NCBI GenBank assembly: GCA_030621865.1
Contig: JAUXGW010000004.1
Location: 1 to 37,068 of the forward strand
From: Actinomycetes bacterium
GTDB taxonomy: Bacteria; Actinomycetota; Acidimicrobiia; Acidimicrobiales; Microtrichaceae
DNA: 37,068 nucleotides
Direction of reading: 5' to 3'
The notes beneath the pieces are model-generated. The model had not been told where the DNA came from, made no database searches, and was given only the letters and a program-made list of their open reading frames with translations. The stretch's first letter is position 1, and each line of letters opens with the position of its first letter. A program made the translations under genes and the position numbers. Positions 1 to 8,764 of the stretch are shown here, piece by piece.

Positions 1-695
1 TGATGATCGTCGTGGGCCCGATTGCCCTGCTGCTGGTGGATCAGGGACTGCGCCGCGGCTTCAAGGGTGGATACCCGGCCGCCATCGGGGTGGCGGGCGC
101 CGACCTCGTGTACTCGTCCCTCGCTGCGGTGGCCGGCATGGCAGCGGCGAAGGTACTCGCTCCCGTTGAGTCCTGGCTGCAGATCGCTGCCGTGACCATG
201 CTTTGCGCGATGGCAGCCAGGATCGCACTGCAGGCCTGGCGCGAACTCAAGCCAACCGAAGCTGTCCCGGCTCGGGAACTGGCTCCGGCGGTGGCGATCG
301 TGGCGGACCAGCGTACCGATCATCACCGGAGCAACGAATCGGGGATGGTCCTGGCCCCTGTCGGAGCCGCTGACACTTCAGCCGACCCCAACCGTGGCGG
401 GACCCCGGAAACCTTGGGGGAACGTCTGGTTCTGGCTGGTGGCTTCTTCGGAATCACAGCTGTGAATCCGATCACCATTGTCGTGTTCGCCACCATTGTG
501 ATGAGTGGTCGCCAGGGAGTCGGGTCACCCGGTTGGGTGATCGGCATGGTCGCCGCGTCCTTGATGGTGAACATGACCTTCCTGGCGGTCGGCCATACGC
601 TTGGTGCCGTCTTCAGCGAAGGTTCGATCAACCGTCTGCGGCTCGGTGGAGCGGCGCTGATGGTCTTGCTCGGGATCCTGCTGTTGGCCGGATAG
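1..695 (+). CDS. LysE/RhtB-family exporter, 5' end missing
   Basis: Membrane protein of the LysE amino-acid exporter superfamily, probably exporting an amino acid or similar small metabolite across the cytoplasmic membrane. The first visible residues carry the GP...GLRRGF motif that normally lies 10-20 residues inside LysE proteins, so the true start is upstream of the window; the first ATG is at position 3. Hydrophobic segments follow at about residues 20-50 and 57-78, then the conserved GFFGITAVNP segment at about residues 145-165, and two C-terminal helices. A hydrophilic stretch of about 55 residues (about 80-138) in the centre is longer than the usual loop of this family. The gene converges with the acyl-CoA ligase at 742. 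Family assignment is fairly safe; the substrate cannot be told. Confidence 0.75.
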   Translation, partial: MIVVGPIALLLVDQGLRRGFKGGYPAAIGVAGADLVYSSLAAVAGMAAAKVLAPVESWLQIAAVTMLCAMAARIALQAWRELKPTEAVPARELAPAVAIVADQRTDHHRSNESGMVLAPVGAADTSADPNRGGTPETLGERLVLAGGFFGITAVNPITIVVFATIVMSGRQGVGSPGWVIGMVAASLMVNMTFLAVGHTLGAVFSEGSINRLRLGGAALMVLLGILLLAG

Positions 696-741
696 TCCAC
701 CTTGGCTGGATGGGTTGTTGATTCCGGGGATGAATTCCCGT

Positions 742-2382
742 CTACGGACTCACCTTGAACTCGGCGGATTCCGCAAGGTTCTTCGCCCAGCGATAATCAG
801 GTTTCCCCGATGGTGACCGCGTGATCTCCTCCACCACATGTAGCTCGCGCGGCATCTTGTAGCCGGCAATCTGGGTCCGTGCGTGCCCGGCCAGCTCCTC
901 CAGAGGCGCATCAGTGTCATCGCGGAACTGAACCACGGCGGCGACGCGTTGACCCCAGCGCTCATCGGGCACTCCGACAACCAGGCAGTCGAACACAGCC
1001 GGGTGAGCCTTCAAGGCCTGCTCGACTTCCTCGGGAAAGACCTTTTCGCCACCGGTGTTGATCGAAACCGTTCCACGGCCGAGCATCACCATGCGGCCTT
1101 CATCGGTCCATTGAGCCAGGTCTCCGGCAACAGCGAAACGTTCGCCGTTGCCGGCAGTGACGAAAGTCTCGGCTGTCTTCTTCTCGTCGTTGTAGTAGCC
1201 GAGCGGGATGTTTCCGCCCCGCCCGATCTTGCCCTGGCGAGTGTCTCCCCGGGGGATCAGCGCCAGGTCATCGTCGAGGATCACCACGTCCGCTCCGGCA
1301 TCCACTGTGGGGCCGCCGCCCCGGGTGATGGCGCCCTTCTCGGCGTATGTGACGCCGTTGAATCCGGACTCCGTGGATCCGATGGAGTCGGTGATCACCA
1401 GGTCGGGGAACGCCTCCAGGAAGCGGTCCTTCACGGATTGCGAGAACAGGGCGGCGCTGGATGAGACCGACAGCAGGCTGGAAGTGTCCCAGCGGCCCGG
1501 ATGGGCCTCCAGCATTTCGATCAACGGTCTGGCAATGGCGTCACCGGTGACGATCGTGGAGTTGATCCCGTGCTCGGACACTGCGTTCCACACCGACTCG
1601 GCGTCGAACTTGGTCAGCAACACGATGGTGGAGCCGATGAACCACTGGCTGAGTGTGGCTATTTGCGCTGCGCCGTGCATGAGGGGCGGGATCACGCAGA
1701 AGACAAGCCCGCCACCGGCCGCGGCCTGCTCGGCCTTGGTGAACTCAGTGGCCACACGCTCTCCGGTGAGGGCATCGATGCCCTGACCCAGCGCGAAGTA
1801 GATGTCCTCGCTGCGCCACACCACACCCTTGGGCATGCCAGTGGTGCCGCCGGTGTAGATGATGAATTGATCATCACCGGAGCGTTCGCCGAAGTCGCGC
1901 TCGGCTGACATCGATGCCATCGCATTTTCGACGCTGGTGGATTCCATTTTCTTCAGTGCTGTCGTGGACTCGCCATCCGTACCTTCACCGATGTGAATGC
2001 AGGTATTGAGTGTCGGCAAGTCGTCAATCACGGCGGCCAGGCGGGATGCGTATTCCGCATCGAACACACAGGCCACCGAGTCGCTGTTGTCCAGCAGGTA
2101 TTTGAGCTCAGCTTCCACGTATCGGAAATTCACGTTCACCGGTACGGCACGAACCTTCAGGCCCCCGAGCATCGCAAGCAGCCATGCCTCGGAGTTCATG
2201 GCGTAGATTGCCACGTGGTCACCGGGTGCCACCCCCTGGCTCAACAGGTAGTGAGCAAACCGATTCGCCCGGTCATCGAGTTCGGCGAAGGTTCGGCGAA
2301 CACCCGTGTCGGTGATGAGTGCGATGCGATCCGGCACGGCATCAACGGTGTGTTCGAAAAGGTCTGCGATGTTGTACGCCAC
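742..2382 (-). CDS. Fatty-acid/acyl-CoA ligase (FadD-type, ANL superfamily)
   Basis: AMP-forming ligase that activates a fatty, steroid side-chain or similar carboxylic acid to its CoA thioester. The 546-residue length is normal. The adenylate-binding P-loop reads YTGGTTGMPKGVVWR, a variant typical of mycobacterial FadD3/FadD17/FadD19-like enzymes. The C-terminal domain carries the conserved SPSGKPDYRWAK with the catalytic lysine. The start is GTG: the peptide MAYNIADLFE aligns with the family N-terminus. No Shine-Dalgarno is visible. A TAGTTT hexamer lies 6 nt before the GTG, so a leaderless transcript is likely, and a 16-bp tandem duplication overlaps this element. The acyl substrate is unknown; the lipid neighbours fit fatty-acid use. 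Confidence 0.9.
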   Translation of the reverse strand: MAYNIADLFEHTVDAVPDRIALITDTGVRRTFAELDDRANRFAHYLLSQGVAPGDHVAIYAMNSEAWLLAMLGGLKVRAVPVNVNFRYVEAELKYLLDNSDSVACVFDAEYASRLAAVIDDLPTLNTCIHIGEGTDGESTTALKKMESTSVENAMASMSAERDFGERSGDDQFIIYTGGTTGMPKGVVWRSEDIYFALGQGIDALTGERVATEFTKAEQAAAGGGLVFCVIPPLMHGAAQIATLSQWFIGSTIVLLTKFDAESVWNAVSEHGINSTIVTGDAIARPLIEMLEAHPGRWDTSSLLSVSSSAALFSQSVKDRFLEAFPDLVITDSIGSTESGFNGVTYAEKGAITRGGGPTVDAGADVVILDDDLALIPRGDTRQGKIGRGGNIPLGYYNDEKKTAETFVTAGNGERFAVAGDLAQWTDEGRMVMLGRGTVSINTGGEKVFPEEVEQALKAHPAVFDCLVVGVPDERWGQRVAAVVQFRDDTDAPLEELAGHARTQIAGYKMPRELHVVEEITRSPSGKPDYRWAKNLAESAEFKVSP

Positions 2383-2385
2383 AAT

Positions 2386-2417
2386 CAGAAACTAGAACAC
2401 GCAGAAACTGGAACACG
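2386..2417. repeat. 16-bp tandem duplication upstream of acyl-CoA ligase
   Basis: Two adjacent units, CAGAAACTAGAACACG and CAGAAACTGGAACACG, differ at one base. The copy nearer the gene carries, on the minus strand, the TAGTTT hexamer (2389-2394) placed 6 nt from the GTG start; the distal copy reads CAGTTT. Each unit also carries a TAGAACACG-like half site resembling half of the KstR operator, without the second half. Confidence 0.85.
2389..2394 (-). promoter_or_regulatory. Putative -10 hexamer (TAGTTT), leaderless ligase start
   Basis: TAGTTT on the minus strand fits the actinobacterial TANNNT -10 consensus and sits 6 nt before the GTG start at 2382. The transcript would begin at or next to the start codon. 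No clear -35 element is seen. This is an inference from spacing. Confidence 0.4.
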
Positions 2418-2458
2418 CTGCAATACGCGTGCACTCCGGTATTTTCGGGCCGTGGCCG

Positions 2459-4042
2459 TCAGCTGACCTTGCTGGACTTCTTGGTGCCCTTGGAGTTCCC
2501 GGCTTTCGACTTGCTGGTTTTCGACTTTGCGGACTTCGAGCCGTTCTTCTTCGCAGAAGACTTCGTTTTGGATCCGGACTTGGTGGCCTGTTTCGCCGAT
2601 TTGGAAGTGGCGGTAACCGGTGCTGCCACCTTCGTGAGCGTTGGATCGACTTCGCCGCCAAGTTCGACAAGTTCATCAAAGGCCGCTTGAAGGTCCTCGG
2701 CCATGTCCCAGACGTCGGGGATGAGATCGGAGTCGACCATGAAACCGATGTCGATGTGTTCCCGATACGACAGCACCGTGATGTTCAGTCCGGCGCCATC
2801 CATCACCGGACCCATCGGGTAGGCCGCAACAAGTTCCGCGCCACCGATGTACAGCGGAAACGGGGGACCCGGCACGTTGGAAATCACCACGTTGTGGATG
2901 GGGCCGAGGCTCTCGGCCAGGTGCATCGAACCGTAGAGTCGAGAGGCCAGCCCGAAGGTTCGCGGCGCCGACCATTCAGCCCAATCGGTGAGGGTGTGGG
3001 CACCGACCCTTTCGTGATCAGACTTTGCCCCGGCAGTGCTCTCCGAAATGGCTTTGAGGCGTTCCCCTGGATCCTCGATGTCGGTGGCGAGGGAGGCCCA
3101 CATTCCGGAGACCATGTTTGCGCCCTCGTGCAGTTCCCCGTCGGTGCGAACCGAGATCGGGCACATCGCAATCAGTGCTTCTTCGGGAAGGTCCTCGTGG
3201 CGCTGGAGATAACGGCGAAGGGTTCCCGCACAAACAGCGAGGATGACGTCGTTGAGTTTCACCCCGAGTGCGTCCTTGACGTCCTTGGCCCGCTCGAGCG
3301 GCAGGCGGGCGAACGCGACCTTGCGGTGTGGGCCTATCGACTGATTCAAGCGCGTCGGTGGTGCCGTCAGCGGTACGGCGCCGTGGTGTGACTCGGGATT
3401 TCGCGCCGATCGAATCATCTGGTCCACCGTGGCGGCGGTTCTGCGGATGAGTCCGACGGAGTCCCGGGCCAGTTTGAGCTTGGAAATGGCTGCATAGGTG
3501 ATCAGTTCCTGCTCACTGGGAACCTTGTCCGGAATCCGCTCAACCGGCTCGATTTCCCGGCCTTCGGGTGTCAGGTCGTAGAGCTGGGTCATGATCTCTG
3601 CTCCCGACGCTCCGTCGATGGCAGCGTGGTGGATCTTGACCACGAAACCGATCCGATCGTGTTTCAGACCTTCGATCACCCACGCCTCCCACAAGGGGCA
3701 GGAGCGATCCAGGGGAATGGACGCAATCTGGCCTGCGACCTCCGCGAGTTCCCGGCGACCGCCGGGTTCCGGGCAACCGATGCGCCGCACGTGGTAATCG
3801 AGATTGAAGTCGGGGTCCTCGATCCACACCGGATGATGGAGATTGAACGGCACCTTCACCAGGCGACGCGTGAATTGGGGTACGAGCTGCAATCTCGCGC
3901 GGATGTGCTCCTTGACCGTTTCGAACTTGTAGCCCCCGGTCATCGATGACACGTCGTATATTCCGGTCATCGCCACGTGCATGTGAGCGTTGTGGGTTTC
4001 CACGTACAAGAACGTGGCGTCAATTCCCGTCAGTCGTTCCAT
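2459..4042 (-). CDS. Wax ester synthase/diacylglycerol acyltransferase (WS/DGAT), Lys-rich tail
   Basis: Acyltransferase that makes triacylglycerol or wax esters from acyl-CoA and diacylglycerol or fatty alcohol, usually at the inner face of the membrane and on lipid droplets. The N-terminus MERLTGIDATFLY matches the family. The active-site HHxxxDG motif is present as HHAAIDG, and the later VPGPP segment and GAGLNITVLSY segment fit the C-terminal domain. The start is set at 4042 because GGGAGG on the minus strand lies 9 nt upstream of that ATG; earlier in-frame ATGs at 4051 and 4087 lack good spacing. Unusual is the last 55-60 residues, almost only Lys, Ser, Thr, Ala and Gly, which extends beyond the roughly 460-470-residue core. 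The tail resembles histone-H1-like or AlgP-like basic tails and may bind DNA, polyphosphate or a droplet surface. Confidence 0.9.
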   Translation of the reverse strand: MERLTGIDATFLYVETHNAHMHVAMTGIYDVSSMTGGYKFETVKEHIRARLQLVPQFTRRLVKVPFNLHHPVWIEDPDFNLDYHVRRIGCPEPGGRRELAEVAGQIASIPLDRSCPLWEAWVIEGLKHDRIGFVVKIHHAAIDGASGAEIMTQLYDLTPEGREIEPVERIPDKVPSEQELITYAAISKLKLARDSVGLIRRTAATVDQMIRSARNPESHHGAVPLTAPPTRLNQSIGPHRKVAFARLPLERAKDVKDALGVKLNDVILAVCAGTLRRYLQRHEDLPEEALIAMCPISVRTDGELHEGANMVSGMWASLATDIEDPGERLKAISESTAGAKSDHERVGAHTLTDWAEWSAPRTFGLASRLYGSMHLAESLGPIHNVVISNVPGPPFPLYIGGAELVAAYPMGPVMDGAGLNITVLSYREHIDIGFMVDSDLIPDVWDMAEDLQAAFDELVELGGEVDPTLTKVAAPVTATSKSAKQATKSGSKTKSSAKKNGSKSAKSKTSKSKAGNSKGTKKSSKVS

Positions 4043-4157
4043 CCCGGACATCCTCCCGCGTTGATCATTGTGCGCCTGATCTCCCATTCAAGCACTCGCG
4101 GGCGGCCAAGTGTTCCGGCAATCAGTTCAACCGGCCATGACGTGACACACTTGCCGC

Positions 4158-5432
4158 ATGGGAATCCTGCAGAGTCGCCTTCTCCGGCAAGGAATCGTCC
4201 GTTCGGTCCTTGCTGCAAACACATTTGCTCCCCGGGCAGACAGCCCGCTGCTGACCGTGCCGTCGTTTTTCTCGTCGTGGATGACAGGTGAGGCCAGCCC
4301 GGCCGTGCTGGGCATCTGGGGATTCCGCACTGCGGCCGCGGTCAGGAGAGCGCGCCGTGAAGGCGGTCTGACTTCTGCCGACTACATCGGTTTGGGTCTC
4401 ACCGCGGGCGCATCCGTCGCCCTCGTCAAGTCGGTCATCTCCCACCATCGGGCCGAAGAGTCGTTGCGGGCTGCGGTCTCACGGGTGGTTCCGGAGACTG
4501 CAATCGACGATCGACTCGGAACCTCCAGGATCTCCCGGGTTGTCCCGTTCGTGACCGGCGCCGGCCAACGCAAGGTCACCCGCGGAGTTGAGTACGCCAA
4601 CGTTGACGGTGTTTCGCTCAAACTTGATGTTTACCGACCCACTGTTCCTCCGGCGCGTGGCCAACGTCGGCCCGCGATCATGCAGATCCACGGTGGAGGA
4701 TGGATGGTCGGAGACAAACGGGAGCAAGGCATTCCGCTGCTCAACTACATGGCCGCCAACGGGTGGGTCGGGTTCAACGTGAACTACCGCCTCAGCCCGA
4801 AGGTGAAGTCGCCGGTTCATCTTCAGGACTGCAAGCGGGCACTGGTCTGGATTCGCGAGCACGCTGAGGAATACAACGTCGACCCGAACTTCATTGCGGT
4901 CACAGGTGGATCGGCCGGAGGGCACCTTTCGGCCATGGTGGCCCTCACGGAGAACGATCCCGAGTTCCAGCCGGGCTTTGAGGGATCGGACACCTCGATC
5001 CAGGCGGGAGTTCCGTTCTACGGCGTCTACGACATGCTCACCCGTGGTGGTGATGATGACCAGGATTTCGTGGACCTGATGTCCCAGTTCGTCATGGCAG
5101 GAGACCCGGAATCGGATCCCGATTCCTGGTCCGCATATTCGCCGATCGATCAGGTTCACACCAAGGCTCCGCCAATGATGGTCGTACACGGAACGAAGGA
5201 TGTCCTCGTGCCGGTGCAGGGTGCCCGCAGGTTCGTGGCCAAGATGACGGAATTCTCCGACAATCCAGTTGTGTATGCCGAGATCGAAGGTGCACAACAC
5301 GCGTTCGACGTTTTCCCGAGCATCCGGGCCAACGTCACGATCGAGTACGTCGAGCGCTTTCTGAACGAGATGTATCAGCGGTATCTCGACACAGGCGACT
5401 TTGAAGAGGCCTCGCAGTCCACGACTGCTTGA
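4158..5432 (+). CDS. Alpha/beta-hydrolase (HSL/BD-FAE type carboxylesterase)
   Basis: Probable serine esterase or lipase acting on acyl esters. The oxyanion-hole HGGGW is at residues 178-182, the nucleophile elbow GGSAGGH has Ser252, the acid is Asp348 in HGTKDVLVPV, and the base is His381 in AQHAFD. About 140 residues precede the hydrolase domain; they include a hydrophobic segment (about 75-92) that could anchor it to the membrane. This long N-terminus is seen in mycobacterial Lip proteins. The ATG at 4158 has no convincing ribosome site. The gene diverges from the WS/DGAT and precedes acetoacetyl-CoA synthetase by 40 nt, so a lipid-turnover role is reasonable. Substrate not known. Confidence 0.85.
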   Translation: MGILQSRLLRQGIVRSVLAANTFAPRADSPLLTVPSFFSSWMTGEASPAVLGIWGFRTAAAVRRARREGGLTSADYIGLGLTAGASVALVKSVISHHRAEESLRAAVSRVVPETAIDDRLGTSRISRVVPFVTGAGQRKVTRGVEYANVDGVSLKLDVYRPTVPPARGQRRPAIMQIHGGGWMVGDKREQGIPLLNYMAANGWVGFNVNYRLSPKVKSPVHLQDCKRALVWIREHAEEYNVDPNFIAVTGGSAGGHLSAMVALTENDPEFQPGFEGSDTSIQAGVPFYGVYDMLTRGGDDDQDFVDLMSQFVMAGDPESDPDSWSAYSPIDQVHTKAPPMMVVHGTKDVLVPVQGARRFVAKMTEFSDNPVVYAEIEGAQHAFDVFPSIRANVTIEYVERFLNEMYQRYLDTGDFEEASQSTTA

Positions 5433-5472
5433 GGGGTCTTCACTCCGCAGGCCGCATTGACGGGCGTTGGTG

Positions 5473-7485
5473 ATGACTGAATCTGCCTCACCCCTGTGGG
5501 TGCCGCCTGAGAGCAGGGTGCGGGCCTCCAACATCGAGCGCTTTCGCGCAGCTTCTTCCGCTGTACATGGAATCTCGGCGCGTGACACGTCTGCATTGCA
5601 CCGCTGGTCAATCGAGAATCCTGAGGACTTCTGGTCTGCCCTGTTCGATTACCTCCTGCCCGGCGTTGACCGTGTCGGGCCTGCGACTGCTCCTTCGACC
5701 GTGCCCGGAGCGACCACGTGGTTCCCCGGAACCCGGCTGAATGTGGCGGAGATGATCCTGGACGGATCCACTTCGGGCCAGGGGACTCCGACGGACACCG
5801 ATGTGATGTTCGTGAGTGTTGACGAAACCGGCCGCAGGCGGGAGTTGAGCCGCGGGGACGCTCGCCGTGAAGTCGGACGGATCGCGGCCGCACTGCGGGC
5901 AGAGGGAGTCGTGGCGGGGGACCGAGTGGCGGCCTGGATGCCCAACGTCGCGACCACAAATCTGGTGATGCTTGCAGCGGCCTCGATCGGGGCAGTGTTC
6001 AGCTCCACTTCGCCCGACTTCGGTTCAGACGGTGTGCTCGATCGTTTTCGCCAGATCGAGCCGAAGGTACTGGTGGCGGCCGACGGATACACCTACGGAG
6101 GATCTCCGCATGACCGCCGCCCCGACTTGCGGAGAATCGTTTCCGGTCTGGACAGTCTCAACCGGTGTGTGGTCGTGCCGTTCCTGGAGGACGAACCGGA
6201 CATGTCCGGAGGCCCGCGTGTTGTTGGCTGGGAGGAGTGGCTTGAGCCACACGATCCGGCAGACCCGCAGTTCGTACCCGTCGAGTTCGATCATCCCTGG
6301 TACATCCTGTTCAGTTCCGGCACCACGGGGATTCCCAAATGCATCGTTCACCGAACCGGTGGTGTTCTGCTTCAACACCTGAAAGAGCAGCAGCTTCACT
6401 GTGATGTGAAACCCGGTGATCGCGTGTGTTACTTCACAACCTGTGGATGGATGATGTGGAACTGGCTGGCTTCCATGGCGGCTTCCGGAGCCACGACAGT
6501 TCTCTACGAAGGAAACCCTTTTCATCCGGGACCCGAACGGCTCTGGGAATTGGTCGAGCAGGAGCGGCTCAGCTTCCTGGGTGTTTCGGCCAAGTACCTC
6601 GATGCCGTGAGGAAGTCCGGATTCGTCCCGGCGGAATCCGTGGACCTGTCGTCGCTGAGAACCCTTGCCTCCACTGGTTCCCCGCTGGCGGCGGAGACCT
6701 TCGGCTGGGTCTATGAGGCGGTGGCGCCGGGATGTGGGTCCAGCGGTCTACACCTGGCCTCGATCTCGGGTGGAACGGATCTGTGCGGGTGTTTCGTAGG
6801 CGGAGATCCCACGAAGCCGGTTTGGCCGGGTGAGATCCAGGGACCCCAACTCGGCATGGGTGTTGATGTGTTGCTCGACGATGGATCCAGCGCATCTGCC
6901 GGCGAGAGGGGAGAGCTGGTCTGTGATGGAGCCTTCCCCTCGATGCCTCTCGGATTCTGGAATGACGGTCCCCTGGGTCGGGTCGGTCCCAAGTACTCCG
7001 CTGCCTACTTCGAACGGTTCGACGGATTGTGGGCCCAGGGTGACTTCGCCACCTGGACCGAGCACGGTGGCATGGTCATCCACGGGCGCTCCGACACCAC
7101 CCTCAATCCGGGAGGTGTCCGAATCGGGACCGCTGAGATCTACCGACAGGTCGAGCAGATACCCGAAGTTCTGGAGTCGCTGGTGTTCGGGCGGGAACAC
7201 GATGATGACGTCAGCATCGTGTTGTTGCTGAGACTGGCCGACGGCCGGGAACTCTCTGCTGAACTCCTCGCGGATGTGAAGAACCGGATTCGCACCGGCT
7301 GTTCTCCACGGCATGTGCCGGCCGAGGTGTTGGCGGTGCAGGATTTGCCTCGAACACGATCGGGAAAACTCGCCGAACTGGCGGTGTCCGACGTCGTCAA
7401 CGGCCGAACGGTTCGCAACACGGCAGCCCTGGCCAATCCGGAATCGCTGGAAGCGATAGCCGCCAGATTCAGCTCTGCGGACTAG
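5473..7485 (+). CDS. Acetoacetate-CoA ligase (acetoacetyl-CoA synthetase)
   Basis: AMP-forming ligase converting acetoacetate, ATP and CoA to acetoacetyl-CoA, used in ketone-body or storage-lipid assimilation. The 670-residue length is normal for the family. The N-terminal segment with WSIENPEDFW, the P-loop FSSGTTGIPKCIVH, the TTCGWMMWNW segment and the C-terminal RTRSGKLAELAV followed by VNGRTVRNTAALANP are all hallmarks of acetoacetyl-CoA synthetase rather than acetyl-CoA synthetase. TTG (5467), GTG (5470) and ATG (5473) are consecutive in-frame start candidates; the ATG is preferred. The 3' end overlaps the convergent MFS gene by 4 nt. Confidence 0.93.
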   Translation: MTESASPLWVPPESRVRASNIERFRAASSAVHGISARDTSALHRWSIENPEDFWSALFDYLLPGVDRVGPATAPSTVPGATTWFPGTRLNVAEMILDGSTSGQGTPTDTDVMFVSVDETGRRRELSRGDARREVGRIAAALRAEGVVAGDRVAAWMPNVATTNLVMLAAASIGAVFSSTSPDFGSDGVLDRFRQIEPKVLVAADGYTYGGSPHDRRPDLRRIVSGLDSLNRCVVVPFLEDEPDMSGGPRVVGWEEWLEPHDPADPQFVPVEFDHPWYILFSSGTTGIPKCIVHRTGGVLLQHLKEQQLHCDVKPGDRVCYFTTCGWMMWNWLASMAASGATTVLYEGNPFHPGPERLWELVEQERLSFLGVSAKYLDAVRKSGFVPAESVDLSSLRTLASTGSPLAAETFGWVYEAVAPGCGSSGLHLASISGGTDLCGCFVGGDPTKPVWPGEIQGPQLGMGVDVLLDDGSSASAGERGELVCDGAFPSMPLGFWNDGPLGRVGPKYSAAYFERFDGLWAQGDFATWTEHGGMVIHGRSDTTLNPGGVRIGTAEIYRQVEQIPEVLESLVFGREHDDDVSIVLLLRLADGRELSAELLADVKNRIRTGCSPRHVPAEVLAVQDLPRTRSGKLAELAVSDVVNGRTVRNTAALANPESLEAIAARFSSAD

Positions 7486-8714
7486 TGGCGGGTTGCGCCC
7501 ATCGTTTGCGCCCATCGTTTGGGGGTCAGGACGACCACTCCGAGAGTTGCCGCGCTGATTGCTGCCGCCGCGATGAAGGGAGCCGAAGGGCCGATCACGG
7601 TGTAGAGCAGTCCGGCAAACAGTGGTCCGACAATGCGGACAAGTCCTTGCGCTGATGCCTGGGCACCTATTGCCCTTCCCCGCATCTCGTCCGGGGCGGC
7701 GTTGGTCACTGCTGCGGTCAGAGTGGGTCTGAGTGCACCCTGGGAAATCGCCGCCAGGGAAATGGCTCCCACGATGAGGGTTCTGGTGTCCGCTGCAGCA
7801 AGAAGCGCGAATCCCGCAGTGGCCACCAACAGCGCTGCGCCGGTGGTCCGGCGCGTCCCCAGATAATTGTTCAGCGGCCCGACAGCGCCACCCTGGACGA
7901 CGGCGAGCAGCAAGCCGACCCACACGAACACCATCGCGATCGACGATTCGTCGAAGCCGCCCCGCTCAGCGGCGAGAAGTGTGAAAGTTCCTCCCTCGAT
8001 GGAAGCAAAGGCGAACAATGCGGCTGCCAGGATCGCGATGTAGAACCACGCTGAGGAACCGATCGCTCCGGCGTGGCGGAAGGGCGCGAGTGGACTGGTG
8101 TCTTCATTGACCGTGGAACCCGAAGTCGCGCGCTCGTGGGTTTCGGGAAACCTGAACACTGCGGCCAGTGCGTTGGCGAGGCCAAGAGCGGCGGCAATGA
8201 AGAATGGCAGTCGTTCGTCTACTCGTGACGTGATGCTGGTCAGTGCCGGGCCGATCACGAATCCGGCGGCAAATGCTGTTCCCAGAAGACCCAGGTAGCG
8301 GGCGCGTTGTCTGGGTTCGGTGAGGTCGGTGATGGCTGCCTGGGCCGACACGATTGCGGTTCCCGACAGTCCATCGACCGCACGGCCCACGAAGAGCATG
8401 GGCAGCGAACCGGCCAGACCGAGGATGAGGCTCCCCAGAGCTGATCCGAGCAGCGACACGATGACTATCGGCTTTCGCCCGATTCGGTCCGACAGTGCAC
8501 CCGCAAGTGGTGAGATCAGGAACTGCGACAGGGCGAACACCGATACCAGCGCGGTGACGGTCAGCGCAGATGCCCCATACCGGGTTGCCACGAGCGGCAG
8601 AATCGGCAGGACCATCGCAAACACGATCTGATCGAGCGCGATCGTCGACCATATGACCCAGAACCCCCTGGGCTTGCGGGAAGACCCCGCGCTGTTTTGC
8701 ACTGAGTCAGTCAA
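7482..8714 (-). CDS. MFS transporter, DHA1/TetA-like
   Basis: Twelve-helix major facilitator of 410 residues, likely a proton-coupled drug or metabolite exporter in the cytoplasmic membrane. The loop 2-3 signature is visible as GALSDRIGRKPI, and the second half has a weaker counterpart near NYLGTRRT. An in-frame stop lies just upstream, and the first possible start is the TTG at 8714 (MTDSVQNSAG), so the gene is assigned a rare TTG start. The extreme C-terminus is encoded by a 13-bp tandem duplication (7493-7518). It ends convergently over the acetoacetyl-CoA synthetase stop. The substrate cannot be deduced; no regulator lies next to it. Confidence 0.88.
   Translation of the reverse strand: MTDSVQNSAGSSRKPRGFWVIWSTIALDQIVFAMVLPILPLVATRYGASALTVTALVSVFALSQFLISPLAGALSDRIGRKPIVIVSLLGSALGSLILGLAGSLPMLFVGRAVDGLSGTAIVSAQAAITDLTEPRQRARYLGLLGTAFAAGFVIGPALTSITSRVDERLPFFIAAALGLANALAAVFRFPETHERATSGSTVNEDTSPLAPFRHAGAIGSSAWFYIAILAAALFAFASIEGGTFTLLAAERGGFDESSIAMVFVWVGLLLAVVQGGAVGPLNNYLGTRRTTGAALLVATAGFALLAAADTRTLIVGAISLAAISQGALRPTLTAAVTNAAPDEMRGRAIGAQASAQGLVRIVGPLFAGLLYTVIGPSAPFIAAAAISAATLGVVVLTPKRWAQTMGATRH
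7493..7518. repeat. 13-bp exact tandem duplication at the MFS 3' end
   Basis: TTGCGCCCATCGT occurs twice head to tail with no mismatch, inside the last codons of the MFS gene. As 13 is not a multiple of three, the duplication must have changed the reading frame and so the C-terminal residues of the protein. Confidence 0.9.
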
Positions 8715-8726
8715 GAGCCGGTCCCG

Positions 8727-8754
8727 ATCCCGGTCAAATCACCCGGACCGGGGT
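8727..8754 (-). terminator. Hairpin between acyl-CoA ligase and MFS gene
   Basis: ATCCCGGTC (8727-8735) and GACCGGGGT (8746-8754) pair over 8 of 9 positions with a 10-nt loop. It lies just after the stop of the upstream ligase and before the MFS start, in the right place for a terminator or attenuator. There is no U-tract, so intrinsic termination is uncertain. Confidence 0.35.
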
Positions 8755-8764
8755 CACTTGGTGC

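Noticed and set aside
702-741. Possible terminator between the LysE-type gene and the ligase (GGGGATGAATTCCCG)
   Set aside because: Only 4-5 pairs can form and there is no U-tract, so it is too weak to call.
4479-5588. Minus-strand open frame of 369 codons opposite the esterase gene
   Set aside because: The plus-strand esterase has a full catalytic triad; the antisense product has no family features.
6748-7923. Minus-strand open frame of 391 codons opposite acetoacetyl-CoA synthetase and overlapping the MFS gene
   Set aside because: No recognisable domain, overlaps two solid genes, typical high-GC third-position artefact.
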